Shown here: piece after piece, positions 1 to 8,935 of the stretch
Layout of the letters: each line of letters begins with the position of its first letter
Numbering within the stretch: position 1 is the first letter of the stretch
Assembly (NCBI RefSeq): GCF_000379125.1
Contig: NZ_KB900626.1
Location: 563,327-627,326, forward strand
DNA length: 64,000 bases
Direction of reading: 5' to 3'
Source: Methylosinus sp. LW4
GTDB lineage: Bacteria > Pseudomonadota > Alphaproteobacteria > Rhizobiales > Beijerinckiaceae
Made by a program: the position numbers and the translations under genes
The notes under the pieces: model-generated
The model's input: only the letters and a program-made list of their open reading frames with translations
Databases searched by the model: none
Told to the model about the DNA's origin: nothing

Positions 1-643
1 CGGCCCGATCCGTCGTCAGCGGCGGAATGGCCTTCGAAGCATGTTCTCGGCTTCCGGGATTATGCTCCCAATAGCTGCTCTCCACGACGCCGAGCACGAC
101 GAGGCTGACGAACACGCCTTTCGCTTCGACTTCCGTGCGCAGGGCATCCGAAAAGCCCTTCAACGCTTGGCGTGCGGCAATGTAAGCGGCTGCATTCGGC
201 CACACCATATAAGACGCCGGAGAGGTCACGTTGACGATATGGCCGTTCCCCGCCGCCAACAATCGCGGAAGGAAGACTCTCGTTACGTCGAACGCGGCGA
301 GATAAGGGAGCTCGATCATCTGTCGAGCTTCTTGCGGAGTCGTTTCGACAGTCGGGAGCCAGCGACCGGAGCCGGCATTATTGATGATGATATCGGGCGC
401 TCCGGCCTTTTCGAGCACTTGTTCGCCCATGCGAGATATTTGATCGGAGCTCGAGAGATCGCACTCTATGGCGAGCGCGCTGCCTCCCGCCGCTTCGATC
501 TCTCGCGCCAATTGCGCCAGTCTGTCGCCCGAACGCGCGACCAGGATGACGCGCGCTCCTTTGCCGGCGAGCGCGCGCGCCGTCGCGGCGCCGATGCCGC
601 TCGAGGCGCCAGTCACGAGCGCAAGTTTTCCTGCGATTTCCAT
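1..643 (-). CDS. SDR-family oxidoreductase, C-terminus cut by window edge
   Basis: This is a short-chain dehydrogenase/reductase whose substrate cannot be told. The N-terminus has the Rossmann motif TGASSGIG, followed by a NNAG motif and the active-site tyrosine in YIAAR (Tyr154). At Tyr+4 the family normally has Lys (YxxxK); here the codon is CGC (Arg), so catalysis may be altered. The ATG at 643 is preferred because AAGGAG lies 8 bases upstream; an in-frame ATG at 649 would leave only 2 bases of spacing. The gene is on the same strand as, and about 80 bases downstream of, the RND pump gene, so it may be the last gene of that operon. The reading frame is still open at base 1. Confidence 0.85.
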   Translation of the reverse strand, partial: MEIAGKLALVTGASSGIGAATARALAGKGARVILVARSGDRLAQLAREIEAAGGSALAIECDLSSSDQISRMGEQVLEKAGAPDIIINNAGSGRWLPTVETTPQEARQMIELPYLAAFDVTRVFLPRLLAAGNGHIVNVTSPASYMVWPNAAAYIAARQALKGFSDALRTEVEAKGVFVSLVVLGVVESSYWEHNPGSREHASKAIPPLTTDRA

Positions 644-671
644 TGCCATGACTCCTTGCCGATCGGCTCGA

Positions 672-688
672 GATGAGGGGGCCTCATC
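672..688. other. Short perfect hairpin between pump gene and SDR gene
   Basis: GATGAGG and CCTCATC form a 7-bp stem around a GGG loop in the short gap between the RND gene and the SDR gene. No T-run follows on either strand, so it is more likely an mRNA processing or stability element than a terminator. The function is inferred. Confidence 0.3.
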
Positions 689-725
689 GCATTGAGCGGG
701 TCATTACTCTGGCGCAGCATTGGAG

Positions 726-3700
726 CTACGGTTTCGAACCGACCTCCAAACCCACGTCATGAGCCGTAGGGCGGCCGGTCGAAAGACCGAGGCCGTCATG
801 TTCAGCCATTGGACTCGCGCCCGCAGGCGTCACTTTGAACCAGATGGCGTAGAGCGCCGGAAGGAAGAGCAGGATCAGGACAGTGCCGACAGCAGTCCCT
901 CCGATCAGTGTATAGGCCATGGAGCCCCAGAACACCGAGTGGGTCAGCGGAATGAAAGCGAGGACGGCTGCGAGCGCCGTCAAGATCACAGGGCGTGCGC
1001 GTTGGACAGTCGCCTCGATGACTGCGTGATAGGTATCCAGGCCCTCTGCCTCATTGGTCTGAATCTGACCGATCAGAATTAAGGTGTTGCGCATCAGAAT
1101 GCCGGAGAGGCCGATCAGTCCCAGGATTGCATTGAAGCCGAAGGGCTGTCCGAACAGCAGCAGGATCGGAACCGTGCCGAGCAATCCGAGAGGCGCCGTC
1201 AGAAACACCATTCCCATCGCAGGCAGGGACCGGACTTGAAGGACGATGACGAACAGCGTGAAGAGAATCATGATCGGGAAGATCGGAACCAGGGCCGAAT
1301 TGGCCTTGTTCGATTCCTCGGCGTTGCCGCCCATCTCGATCCGATATTGATCGGGAAGGCGCGCGATGATCGGCGCCAGCGCTGTCTGGATTTCGGTCGA
1401 GACTTGCGGCGGCTGAAGCGCCTCGTCGATGTCGCATTGAACCGTGATCGTCGGCGTCCGGTCGCGCCGCCTCAAAATGGGCTCTTCCGGGCGGATCTCG
1501 ATGTGGCCGATCTGGCTCAGCGGAATCGAATTCCCGCTCTTGCCGGCCAGTGTGAGGTCGCCGAGCTTGACCGGATCGAGACGCTCCGGTCCCGCGCTGC
1601 GCCCCGCCACATCGACGATTCGAATATCCTCGCGCACCTGCGTGGCGGTGACGCCGGTGAGCAGAAACTGCAGCTGCTCGGCCACGTCGATGGAGGTGAG
1701 GCCGATCAGCTGGAGACGATCCTGATCCAGAACGAAGTGAACCGTCGGCGCCCGCTCGCCCCAGTCCTGATTGACTTGGCGCGTGTTCGGATTGGCCCGC
1801 ATCACCGCCATCACCTCATCGGCGATGGCGCGCACCTTGGTCGTCTCCGGCCCCATCACGCGAAACGAGACTGGAAAATGCGTGTAGGGGCCGAACACCA
1901 GCTGCGACACGCGAATGCGCGCCTCGGGCGCCAGCCCTTCGGCGACGCGTTCTCTAAATCGAATCTTGAGGCGGTCGCGAGCCTCCGCATCCGGCGTCAA
2001 GACGACGAGCTTTGCGAAGGACGCATCGGGGAGCTCGGGACTATAGGAGAAAAAGAAACGCGGCGCGCCTTGACCGATATAGGTCGTGACGATTTTCGTT
2101 TCGGGCTGCTGCTTCAGCCAATTCTCCAGCTTTGCGGCCGCGGCGCTGGTCGTCTCTATGCTCGAGCCTTCGGGCATCTGGACCTCGGCCAGAACTTCCG
2201 GTCGGTCCGAGGTCGGGAAAAATTGTTTCTTGACGACGGCCATTCCTGCGCCCGCGAGGACGAATAGTCCGATCACGATCCCCGCGACCTTGAATTTCTG
2301 ATCCACCGCCGATGTTATGAGGCGTCGAAGCTTCTGATAATTCGGCGTCGCATAGATCGCATGGTGTCCGCCTTCGATCGGTCTGATGTCGGGAAGCAGC
2401 TTCACCCCCAAATAGGGAGTGAAGACCACGGCGACGATCCAAGACGTGATCAGCGCGAAACCGACGATCCAGAAAATATTGCCGGCATATTCGCCTGCCG
2501 TCGAGCGCGCGAATCCGACAGGCGTGAAGCCGATGATGGTCACCAGTGTGCCCGACAGCATCGGCGCGGCGGTATTGCTCCAGGCATAAGCCGCAGCTTT
2601 GATGCGGTCGTAGCCTTCTTCCAGCTTCACCACCATGATCTCGATGGCGATGATCGCATCGTCGACGAGCAGACCGAGCGAGATGATCAAGGCGCCGAGC
2701 GTGACGCGATCGAACACGCGGTCCGTGACCAGCATGATGACGAGAACCGCCGCGAGAGTGAGCGGAACTGCGGCCGCGACCACGATACCGACGCGCCAAC
2801 CGAGACTGACTAGGCTCACGACGAGGACCACGCCGAGAGCGACGAAGAATTTGAGCATGAACTCGTCGACAGACTCCGCGATGTTGACGGCCTGATCGCT
2901 GACCTTGGTGAAGGATAGCCCGGCCGGCAGCTCTTGCGCGATCTTGGCTTCCTCCGCATCCAGCGCCTTTCCCAGCTCGAGGCCGTTCACCCCTTCCTTC
3001 ATGACGAGGCTGAGCGCCATGGCCGGCTCGCCATTGTGACGGATCAGATAGGTCGCTGGATCCTCATAGCCGCGTGTGACCTCCGCAATGTCGGACAGCT
3101 TCAGCACGCGGCCGCCGCTGACCAGAGGCGTGTCGGCGATCTTTTGCAGGCTGTCGAAGGCGCCGTCGATGCGAATGAAGACCTGCGGCCCGTCGGCGTC
3201 GATCGATCCCGCGGGAGTGACCGCGTTCTGACGCCGGAGCGCATCGATGATTTCGCGCGGCGCGATCCCGAGCGTCGCAAGCCGCTCATAGGAGAAGTTG
3301 ACGAAAATTCGTTCCGGGCGCTCGCCGAGGATATCGACCTTTTTGACGCCGGGCACATGCAATAGCCTTTGACGCAATGCTTCCGCCTCACGCGTCAGCT
3401 CGCGCGGCTGCATGCCGTGGGCTTTCACGGCATATACCGCGAAGCTCACATCGGAATATTCGTCGTTCACGAATGGGCCGAGCGCGCCGGCAGGCAGCTT
3501 GTGCGCCTCGTCGCCGAGCTTCTTTCGCGCTTGATAAAACTCCTCCTGAACGAGTGACGGCGGAGTCTTGTCCTGCAGCGTCAGGGTCATGAAAGCGAGG
3601 CCCGGGCGCGTGAAGGTCTCGACGCGATCATACCAGCGCAATTCTTGCAGCCGCTTCTCGAGCGGCTCGGCGACGAGATTCTGCATCTCCTCGGCGGTCG

Positions 3701-3869
3701 CCCCGGGCCAGGCCGCGGTTACGATCAGCGACTTGATCGTGAAGGCCGGATCTTCCGCGCGGCCGAGCCGGCTGAAGGCGAAGACGCCAGCCGCGGTGAC
3801 GGCGATCAGAAGAAAGAGCGTGATCGCTCGTTCGCGAACCGCCAGGGCGGAGAGATTGAAGCCGCTCAT
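726..3869 (-). CDS. RND efflux pump permease (AcrB/HAE1-like)
   Basis: This is the inner-membrane proton-driven pump of a tripartite efflux system, 1047 residues, the usual RND length. The N-terminus enters the membrane after about 15 residues (RERAITLFLLIAV), followed by a large periplasmic domain. The fourth transmembrane helix carries the proton-relay pair Asp403-Asp404 in GLLVDDAI, matching Asp407/Asp408 of AcrB. The reading frame stays open 68 codons further upstream, but the ATG at 3869 overlaps the adaptor stop codon by 4 bases (ATGA), which indicates translational coupling. Substrates cannot be read from sequence. Partners are the adaptor just upstream and the outer-membrane factor at 6033. 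Confidence 0.95.
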   Translation of the reverse strand: MSGFNLSALAVRERAITLFLLIAVTAAGVFAFSRLGRAEDPAFTIKSLIVTAAWPGATAEEMQNLVAEPLEKRLQELRWYDRVETFTRPGLAFMTLTLQDKTPPSLVQEEFYQARKKLGDEAHKLPAGALGPFVNDEYSDVSFAVYAVKAHGMQPRELTREAEALRQRLLHVPGVKKVDILGERPERIFVNFSYERLATLGIAPREIIDALRRQNAVTPAGSIDADGPQVFIRIDGAFDSLQKIADTPLVSGGRVLKLSDIAEVTRGYEDPATYLIRHNGEPAMALSLVMKEGVNGLELGKALDAEEAKIAQELPAGLSFTKVSDQAVNIAESVDEFMLKFFVALGVVLVVSLVSLGWRVGIVVAAAVPLTLAAVLVIMLVTDRVFDRVTLGALIISLGLLVDDAIIAIEIMVVKLEEGYDRIKAAAYAWSNTAAPMLSGTLVTIIGFTPVGFARSTAGEYAGNIFWIVGFALITSWIVAVVFTPYLGVKLLPDIRPIEGGHHAIYATPNYQKLRRLITSAVDQKFKVAGIVIGLFVLAGAGMAVVKKQFFPTSDRPEVLAEVQMPEGSSIETTSAAAAKLENWLKQQPETKIVTTYIGQGAPRFFFSYSPELPDASFAKLVVLTPDAEARDRLKIRFRERVAEGLAPEARIRVSQLVFGPYTHFPVSFRVMGPETTKVRAIADEVMAVMRANPNTRQVNQDWGERAPTVHFVLDQDRLQLIGLTSIDVAEQLQFLLTGVTATQVREDIRIVDVAGRSAGPERLDPVKLGDLTLAGKSGNSIPLSQIGHIEIRPEEPILRRRDRTPTITVQCDIDEALQPPQVSTEIQTALAPIIARLPDQYRIEMGGNAEESNKANSALVPIFPIMILFTLFVIVLQVRSLPAMGMVFLTAPLGLLGTVPILLLFGQPFGFNAILGLIGLSGILMRNTLILIGQIQTNEAEGLDTYHAVIEATVQRARPVILTALAAVLAFIPLTHSVFWGSMAYTLIGGTAVGTVLILLFLPALYAIWFKVTPAGASPMAEHDGLGLSTGRPTAHDVGLEVGSKP

Positions 3870-4975
3870 TTCGCCGCCTTCTCGTTCCGAGCCTGTCCGG
3901 CATCGGCGTGCTCGCCATTGGTGCGAACGTGTTCGCCTTCGTGCAGAAGATGGGCGCCGAGCGCCACGACCTGCTCGCCGGCGACGACTCCCTTCAGGAG
4001 AATTGCTCTTTCCGCGCCGAGGCGCGCGATCTGGACCGGACGGAACGAAACCGTGTCGCCATTCACAATCCAAACGCCGGGTCCGTCGCCCTTGTCGAAA
4101 ATCGCTCCGAGCGGCGTCGACGTCGCCGAAGCCGCATCGTCCTTGGCGAGGTAGACGGTGACCGTCGCGCCGAGCGGCGCTTGCTGCGCCGCGCCTTCCA
4201 GCACGTAGCGGGCTTCGAAGGTGCGGGTCTGCGGATCGGCGGCGTCCGAGAGCTGCCTCAGATGCGCGACCGCGCCGGCCTGGCTCCCGTATACAGTCGC
4301 CCGCGCCGTCGATCCGATCGACGGGCGTATCGTCTCAGGCAGATTGACAGCCGCTTCGCGCGGTCCCGAGTGTGCGAGCTTCACGACGATCTGGCCCGCG
4401 GAAACGACTTGGCCGGGCTCGGCGAGCGTCTCGACCACGACGCCGTCGGCGTCCGCGAGCAGAGTGGAATATTCGAGCTCGTCCTTCGCGACTTTCAGCT
4501 GCGCTTCGGCCGCGTCCAATTGGGCGCGGTTGGCGTCCGCTGCTGCTTTTGCCTGATCGTAGGCCGATTTGGACACTGCGCCGGAGCCGACCAGCTTGCG
4601 ATAGCGCGCTTCATCGGCCGCCGCCTGAGCGTAACGGGCCTTCGCAGCGGTGACATCGCCGGCTCGAACGGTGATCGCGTGCTGATAATCGATGGAATCG
4701 ATACGCATGACGGGCTGGCGAGCTCGCACTTTCTGGCCGGTGTCGACCAGACGCTCGATGACCTTGCCTCCCACTCGGAAGCCGAGATTGCTCTGCACGC
4801 GCGCGGCGACGACGCCTGTGAAGGCTCGCTCTGGCGCGCCGGCCCGCTCTACGGTCGCGACTCGGACAAGCTGCTGCTTGGTTCTCGGGTCTTGTTCGGA
4901 TTTGCCGCAGGCCGCGAGGCTCAAGGCGGCGATAAGAGCTGTCGCGGCGACAGTCGATTTTTCCAATCGGGGCAT
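3866..4975 (-). CDS. RND efflux periplasmic adaptor (AcrA/HlyD-like lipoprotein)
   Basis: This is the membrane-fusion protein that links the RND pump to the outer-membrane channel, 369 residues. A lipoprotein signal peptide with lipobox LAAC (Cys23) predicts anchoring in the inner membrane facing the periplasm. Beyond it are the barrel-sandwich lipoyl halves (around GGKVIERLVDTGQKV and GVVVETLAEPGQVV) flanking an Ala- and Gln-rich alpha-hairpin. The gene is followed by the pump gene with a 4-base overlap and preceded by a promoter whose -35 lies inside a palindrome repeated in front of the outer-membrane factor gene. TetR control is therefore likely. Confidence 0.93.
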   Translation of the reverse strand: MPRLEKSTVAATALIAALSLAACGKSEQDPRTKQQLVRVATVERAGAPERAFTGVVAARVQSNLGFRVGGKVIERLVDTGQKVRARQPVMRIDSIDYQHAITVRAGDVTAAKARYAQAAADEARYRKLVGSGAVSKSAYDQAKAAADANRAQLDAAEAQLKVAKDELEYSTLLADADGVVVETLAEPGQVVSAGQIVVKLAHSGPREAAVNLPETIRPSIGSTARATVYGSQAGAVAHLRQLSDAADPQTRTFEARYVLEGAAQQAPLGATVTVYLAKDDAASATSTPLGAIFDKGDGPGVWIVNGDTVSFRPVQIARLGAERAILLKGVVAGEQVVALGAHLLHEGEHVRTNGEHADAGQARNEKAAK

Positions 4976-5005
4976 GTTCGGGGTCCCAAGCCAAGCTCGG
5001 AACCC

Positions 5006-5034
5006 AAATTAGAAACTAGTGACGATATTGTCAA
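5006..5034 (-). promoter_or_regulatory. Promoter and TetR-type operator of the adaptor-pump operon
   Basis: On the minus strand TTGACA (5029-5034) is followed by 17 bases and TAATTT (5006-5011), a plausible sigma-70 promoter. The near-palindrome TGACAATATCGTCA (plus-strand 5020-5033) overlaps the -35. The same 18 bases, ATTGACAATATCGTCACT, recur at 5918-5935 in front of the outer-membrane factor gene. Binding by the neighbouring TetR protein is inferred. Confidence 0.65.
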
Positions 5035-5059
5035 TCAGTCACTCGTTACGGAGCGCAAG

Positions 5060-5695
5060 CTAGGGGGCAAGGCTCCGCAGCACCAAATTGGCCATGACGG
5101 CCGCGCGCTCCTCGAGATCATCGAGGTGCCGCTCGAGAAGGCGCGGACTCCAGCATAGCTCCATCGTCTGGAGAATGGCGCGACATGTTTCCTCTATGGG
5201 CGTCTTGCGCTCGAACTCGCCCTTCTCGCGCCCTTCCGCGACGAGCTCGCGGATGAGCCCCAGCATCGCTTCCTCGTAGTCGGAGATCGGCCGCCACGCT
5301 TCCGAGCAGGCCGTGATCACGATTTCGTGGAGCTTTCGCTCATTGAAGAAAAGCGCCGCGCTTTCGCGCGTGAGGCGCTGGTACATAGCGCGAAGCCTCT
5401 CGGCGGCCGACTTCTTTTGGTCCACGACCTTCTGCAGCTCGGCGATAATTCCTCCCAGAGCGGCTGCGCTGACCGCTTCGCCGATCGCCTGCTTGGATTC
5501 GAAAAATTTGTAGATATAGGCGGTCGACAGGCCGATCGCTCTGGCGAGGTCCGCCACCGTCGTCTTGTTATAGCCATAACGCCGGAAATGCTCGTTCGCC
5601 GCGTTGACGATCTGCTCGCGCCGCTCGTGTTCAGCCGGCCCGCGGCGCCCCGGCGGCGAATCGGAAGCAGCTTTTGGGTCGCTCTTTTTTGTCAT
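5060..5695 (-). CDS. TetR-family transcriptional regulator of efflux
   Basis: This is a 211-residue TetR repressor. The N-terminal helix-turn-helix lies at about residues 25-70 (EQIVNAANEHFRRYGYNKTT, then IGLSTAYIYKFFESK), followed by an all-helical ligand-binding domain. The ATG at 5695 has a GGTGG ribosome site about 6 bases upstream; an open stretch of 31 codons further upstream has no such support. The gene lies between the two efflux operons and probably represses both through the operators at 5020 and 5920. Effector molecules are unknown. Confidence 0.9.
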   Translation of the reverse strand: MTKKSDPKAASDSPPGRRGPAEHERREQIVNAANEHFRRYGYNKTTVADLARAIGLSTAYIYKFFESKQAIGEAVSAAALGGIIAELQKVVDQKKSAAERLRAMYQRLTRESAALFFNERKLHEIVITACSEAWRPISDYEEAMLGLIRELVAEGREKGEFERKTPIEETCRAILQTMELCWSPRLLERHLDDLEERAAVMANLVLRSLAP

Positions 5696-5917
5696 GGAGC
5701 CACCATATGCCAAAATCCTGCGCTCAAATCCAACTCGGCTCGCGGGAGGAGCGATTCGAGGATGAGAGGTCTGGCGATCAGCGTCCATTCTGGCCTCCTA
5801 TTCGGATGGGGCTCGTCGATCCTCGGCCAGGCGGCGCGATGGCGTCGAACTCGGACGCTCCAGCCGTTCGACCGATTGATAGCTCGCACGCGTCACATCT
5901 TACGCGTCGAGTTATGA

Positions 5918-5948
5918 ATTGACAATATCGTCACTCATAACCTATTTC
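5918..5948 (+). promoter_or_regulatory. Promoter and TetR-type operator of the outer-membrane factor gene
   Basis: TTGACA (5919-5924) and a weak -10 (CTATTT or TATTTC, 5942-5948) form a candidate promoter 85-90 bases before the gene at 6033. The imperfect palindrome TGACAATATCGTCA (5920-5933) covers the -35 exactly as at the adaptor promoter and points toward its own gene, which is good evidence for a shared operator. Confidence 0.62.
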
Positions 5949-6032
5949 TGAGCCGGGGAGCTGAAGCGACAGCGGTCGCGGCTCCCGAGGCGGCGCAGCG
6001 TCGCTTTTGCCCGACATGAAGAGGCCCGGCCG

Positions 6033-7502
6033 ATGACATTCGCCTCCACTCCGAAATCTCCGCTCGCGCGAGATCACAAGGCGCTCGCTCTGGCGGCGAC
6101 ACTCTTCGGCGCGAGCGTTTCGGGATGCGCAGTCGGTCCCGACTATGCGGCCCCGACGATATCGCTCGCGGATTTTCACAGCGTCGGCGCCCTTCCGGCG
6201 CGTCGGGACGACTCGCCGCCGCTGGATCGATGGTGGACGGGATTTGACGATCCCACGCTGACACGCATCATTCGACGCGCCCTGGACCAAAATCTCGATC
6301 TGGCGGCGTCGCTCGCGCGCGTCGAGCAGGCCCGCGCCGCCGCGCGGGAAGCCGGCGCCAAGCTTTTGCCGACCACGGATGCGACCGCGCAGGCGGTGAA
6401 AATCCGCCAGTCGCTCGAAAGTCCGGTCGGCGCGATCGGAAGAAACCTGCCAGGCTATGATCCGAACCAGGCTTTGTTCGACCTCGGAATCAGCTCGAGC
6501 TGGGAAATCGATGTTTTCGGCGGCTTGCGTCGCGGCGCCGAGGCGGCCAGCGCCGAGGCCGAAGCCGCCGAGGCGGCTCGTCTCGGGACGCGCATCTCGG
6601 TGGCGGCCGACGCCGCTGACGCTTATTTTCAGATACGCGGAGATCAGGCCCAAATCGCTGCGACGGAAGGGCAGATCGCAACCGACGCGCATCTGCTCGA
6701 CCTCGTTCGCCAACGTTCCTCCCTCGGCCTCGCATCGGCGCGGGAAACGGCGCAAGCCGAAGCGCTTCTCTATCAGGCGCGCAGCGCGCTTCCACCGCTG
6801 CGCGTCGATCTGGAGGCGCAGCTCAATCGCCTGGACGTCCTCATGGGCGCGCAACCCGGGACCTATGCGGCGGAACTGAGAGCGCCTGCGAATATACCAG
6901 CGGTTTCTCACATTTTCGGAAGCGACAAGCCGATAGACGTCTTACGCCGCCGGCCGGACGTCATCGCCGCCGAACGGCGACTCGCATCGTCCAATGCGCG
7001 GATCGGCGAAGCGATCTCCGGCTACTATCCGAAAATTTCTGTCTCCGGGCTGCTCGGCTTCGAAAGCATGAATGTTTCGCATCTCTTCAGATCCGCGACA
7101 TTCCAACCCCAGGCGGTCGCGGGCTTGCGCTGGCGGCTGTTCGATTTCGGCAAGATCGACTCCGAGGTGGCGCAGGCCGAAGGCGCGCACGCCGAGGCGC
7201 TCGCCAGATATCGGCAATCGATCTTGCGCGCGGCCGAAGACGTCGAGAACGCGTTCACCGCCTTCAGGCAATCCAAGGCGCAAACGAAAGAGCTGGAGGC
7301 GGAGATATCGGCTGTGAAGCGAGCCCTCACTCTCGCGCAGAGCGCCTACCGCGCCGGAGGAATACCGCTCACCGACGCGCTCGACGCCGATCGGCAATTG
7401 TTGGTCGCGAGAAGCGAGCTCGCTCGCAGTCGCGCAGACACGGCGAGGGCCGCTGTCCGCGTGTTCAGAGCATTGGGCGGAACGCCCGACTCCGCGCCGT
7501 GA
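6033..7502 (+). CDS. Outer-membrane efflux factor (OprM/NodT-type TolC homologue)
   Basis: This is the outer-membrane channel of the tripartite RND system, 489 residues. The signal peptide ends in a lipobox and the family hallmark GCAVGPDYAAP (Cys33). The rest consists of two OEP repeats rich in long Ala/Glu/Arg helices. Near residue 305 is the conserved LRRRPDVIAAERRLASSNA segment of this family. It is read away from the TetR gene and shares an operator sequence with the adaptor-pump operon. No neighbouring gene supplies another channel. Confidence 0.94.
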   Translation: MTFASTPKSPLARDHKALALAATLFGASVSGCAVGPDYAAPTISLADFHSVGALPARRDDSPPLDRWWTGFDDPTLTRIIRRALDQNLDLAASLARVEQARAAAREAGAKLLPTTDATAQAVKIRQSLESPVGAIGRNLPGYDPNQALFDLGISSSWEIDVFGGLRRGAEAASAEAEAAEAARLGTRISVAADAADAYFQIRGDQAQIAATEGQIATDAHLLDLVRQRSSLGLASARETAQAEALLYQARSALPPLRVDLEAQLNRLDVLMGAQPGTYAAELRAPANIPAVSHIFGSDKPIDVLRRRPDVIAAERRLASSNARIGEAISGYYPKISVSGLLGFESMNVSHLFRSATFQPQAVAGLRWRLFDFGKIDSEVAQAEGAHAEALARYRQSILRAAEDVENAFTAFRQSKAQTKELEAEISAVKRALTLAQSAYRAGGIPLTDALDADRQLLVARSELARSRADTARAAVRVFRALGGTPDSAP

Positions 7503-7586
7503 ACGATCGACGGTGGAGTTGACGATAGACGTGCTCCGTGGCGTCCGGCGCGCTCCACGGTCGACGAGGGGGCATAATGGATCAAA

Positions 7587-8666
7587 TCACGCCGACGTTG
7601 GAGAGGCTATCATCGGGCCCTCCTTCGCGAGGCCGCGATAGACGCTGGGCGCATGTCCCGTCCACTTCTTGAAGGCTTTGCGGAAGCTCGTCGCATCTGC
7701 GAAGCCCACGCGTTCGGCGACTTCGTCGATCTGCAGCCTCGTGTTCTCCAAATACTCGGCGGCGATCGATCGACGCAGATCGTCGATGATTTCCTGATAT
7801 GACACGCCGCTCTCCGAGAGCCGCCGATGCAGGGTGCGCAAAGAAAGGCCCAACTTGTCCGCGATTTCCCGCGCGGGTGGAAATTGCTGCGAGCTGTTGA
7901 GGCAGACGACGCGGATCTGCCGCGCCAAATCGGCGCCGCCGGTCGTCTCGGCCAACACCCGATCGCAGAATTGCTGGCAGACTTGGGCGGTGATCGGATT
8001 GGCGTTCGGGCAGGCTCGATCGAGGACGGCGGGGTCGAAATGCCACTCCATGGTCTCGCCGCCGAATTCGACCGGGCAATCGAACATTCGCTCGTAGAGC
8101 CGCCAATATTGCGGGCGCGGGAAGGTGAAAATCATGCGCTTGGTCGGAAAGTGCGTCCCCAGCACGTGGCTGAACAGCGATGTCATCGAGCTGCGCCAGA
8201 ACTCCGCGGCGAAGGGCAGCAGGTCGCCGAGCGCCTCCACGCCGTGACTACGCAGAATGGCGGTCTTGTTCTCGATGCTGAAGCTGATCTGCCTCACGGT
8301 TGGCCCAGCCATGGTGACATGTTTGATCGAGAGCAGCAGCGCTTGGCCGAAGGTCGCGCTGCTGACCATGGCGTAACCGTAGATGCCATAGTCGCTCAGC
8401 CGCTGCCGCGCGCCAGCGAGCAGGGCGACCTCCGGTCGCGTCGCCAGTCGGCGGGCGTTGGAGTAAATGGCCAGCCGCTGGCGGTGCGACATGCGCGCTC
8501 TGGGATCCTCCAACTGGCAAGGCTGGATACCGGTCCGCGCGAAAAGGTTTTCGACGGAGACGCCCTGTGCGCCCAATTCTGCGGCGAGCGCGCTCAACCC
8601 CAGGAGGCTTTGCGTTGGAGCGTCGTGGTCGTCTGGCAGTGGATTCACGATCTTGATGGTCTTCAA
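7587..8666 (-). CDS. AraC-family regulator with arabinose-binding-like N-terminal domain
   Basis: This is a transcription activator or repressor of the AraC/OruR type, about 359 residues. The N-terminal domain (around GARQRLSDYGIYGYAMVSS) is the ligand- or partner-sensing part. The C-terminal 85 residues hold two helix-turn-helix units (EIADKLGLSLRTLHRRL, and VAERVGFADATSFRKAF). The start is uncertain. A TTG at 8666 has a good ribosome site (GAGAGGGG) 5 bases upstream; a GTG at 8705 is also in frame but has no spaced site. It is divergent from the aldehyde dehydrogenase gene and is the obvious candidate regulator of it and the tautomerase. Confidence 0.88.
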   Translation of the reverse strand: MKTIKIVNPLPDDHDAPTQSLLGLSALAAELGAQGVSVENLFARTGIQPCQLEDPRARMSHRQRLAIYSNARRLATRPEVALLAGARQRLSDYGIYGYAMVSSATFGQALLLSIKHVTMAGPTVRQISFSIENKTAILRSHGVEALGDLLPFAAEFWRSSMTSLFSHVLGTHFPTKRMIFTFPRPQYWRLYERMFDCPVEFGGETMEWHFDPAVLDRACPNANPITAQVCQQFCDRVLAETTGGADLARQIRVVCLNSSQQFPPAREIADKLGLSLRTLHRRLSESGVSYQEIIDDLRRSIAAEYLENTRLQIDEVAERVGFADATSFRKAFKKWTGHAPSVYRGLAKEGPMIASPTSA

Positions 8667-8935
8667 CGATCCCCTCTCCCAGGAGCATTGGCACGATTTG
8701 ACCACCTCTTCTGCCGCGACGCAATGGGTGATCGCGCGGCGATCAGAGACCAGGCTGGACAGGATAATTCGGAGCCGCTGTAAAGTCTCCCAGCACCGCC
8801 CACTGGCACGTTCGAACGCCTAGATTGGCATAGTTCGACGTTACTGACGACGGCGCGAACGCCTAAGCTCCTCGACGACACGGACGAACAAGCGCAGCAA
8901 GCGGCCGTGGCTCGATCACAACCGCGGAGAGACGC

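Noticed and set aside
726..1082. Plus-strand open frames opposite the RND pump gene (and similar frames opposite kdpA-kdpB and the TonB receptor)
   Set aside because: They are long only because G+C-rich genes suppress stops on the other strand; they have Arg/Asp/His-rich composition, no ribosome sites and no motifs.
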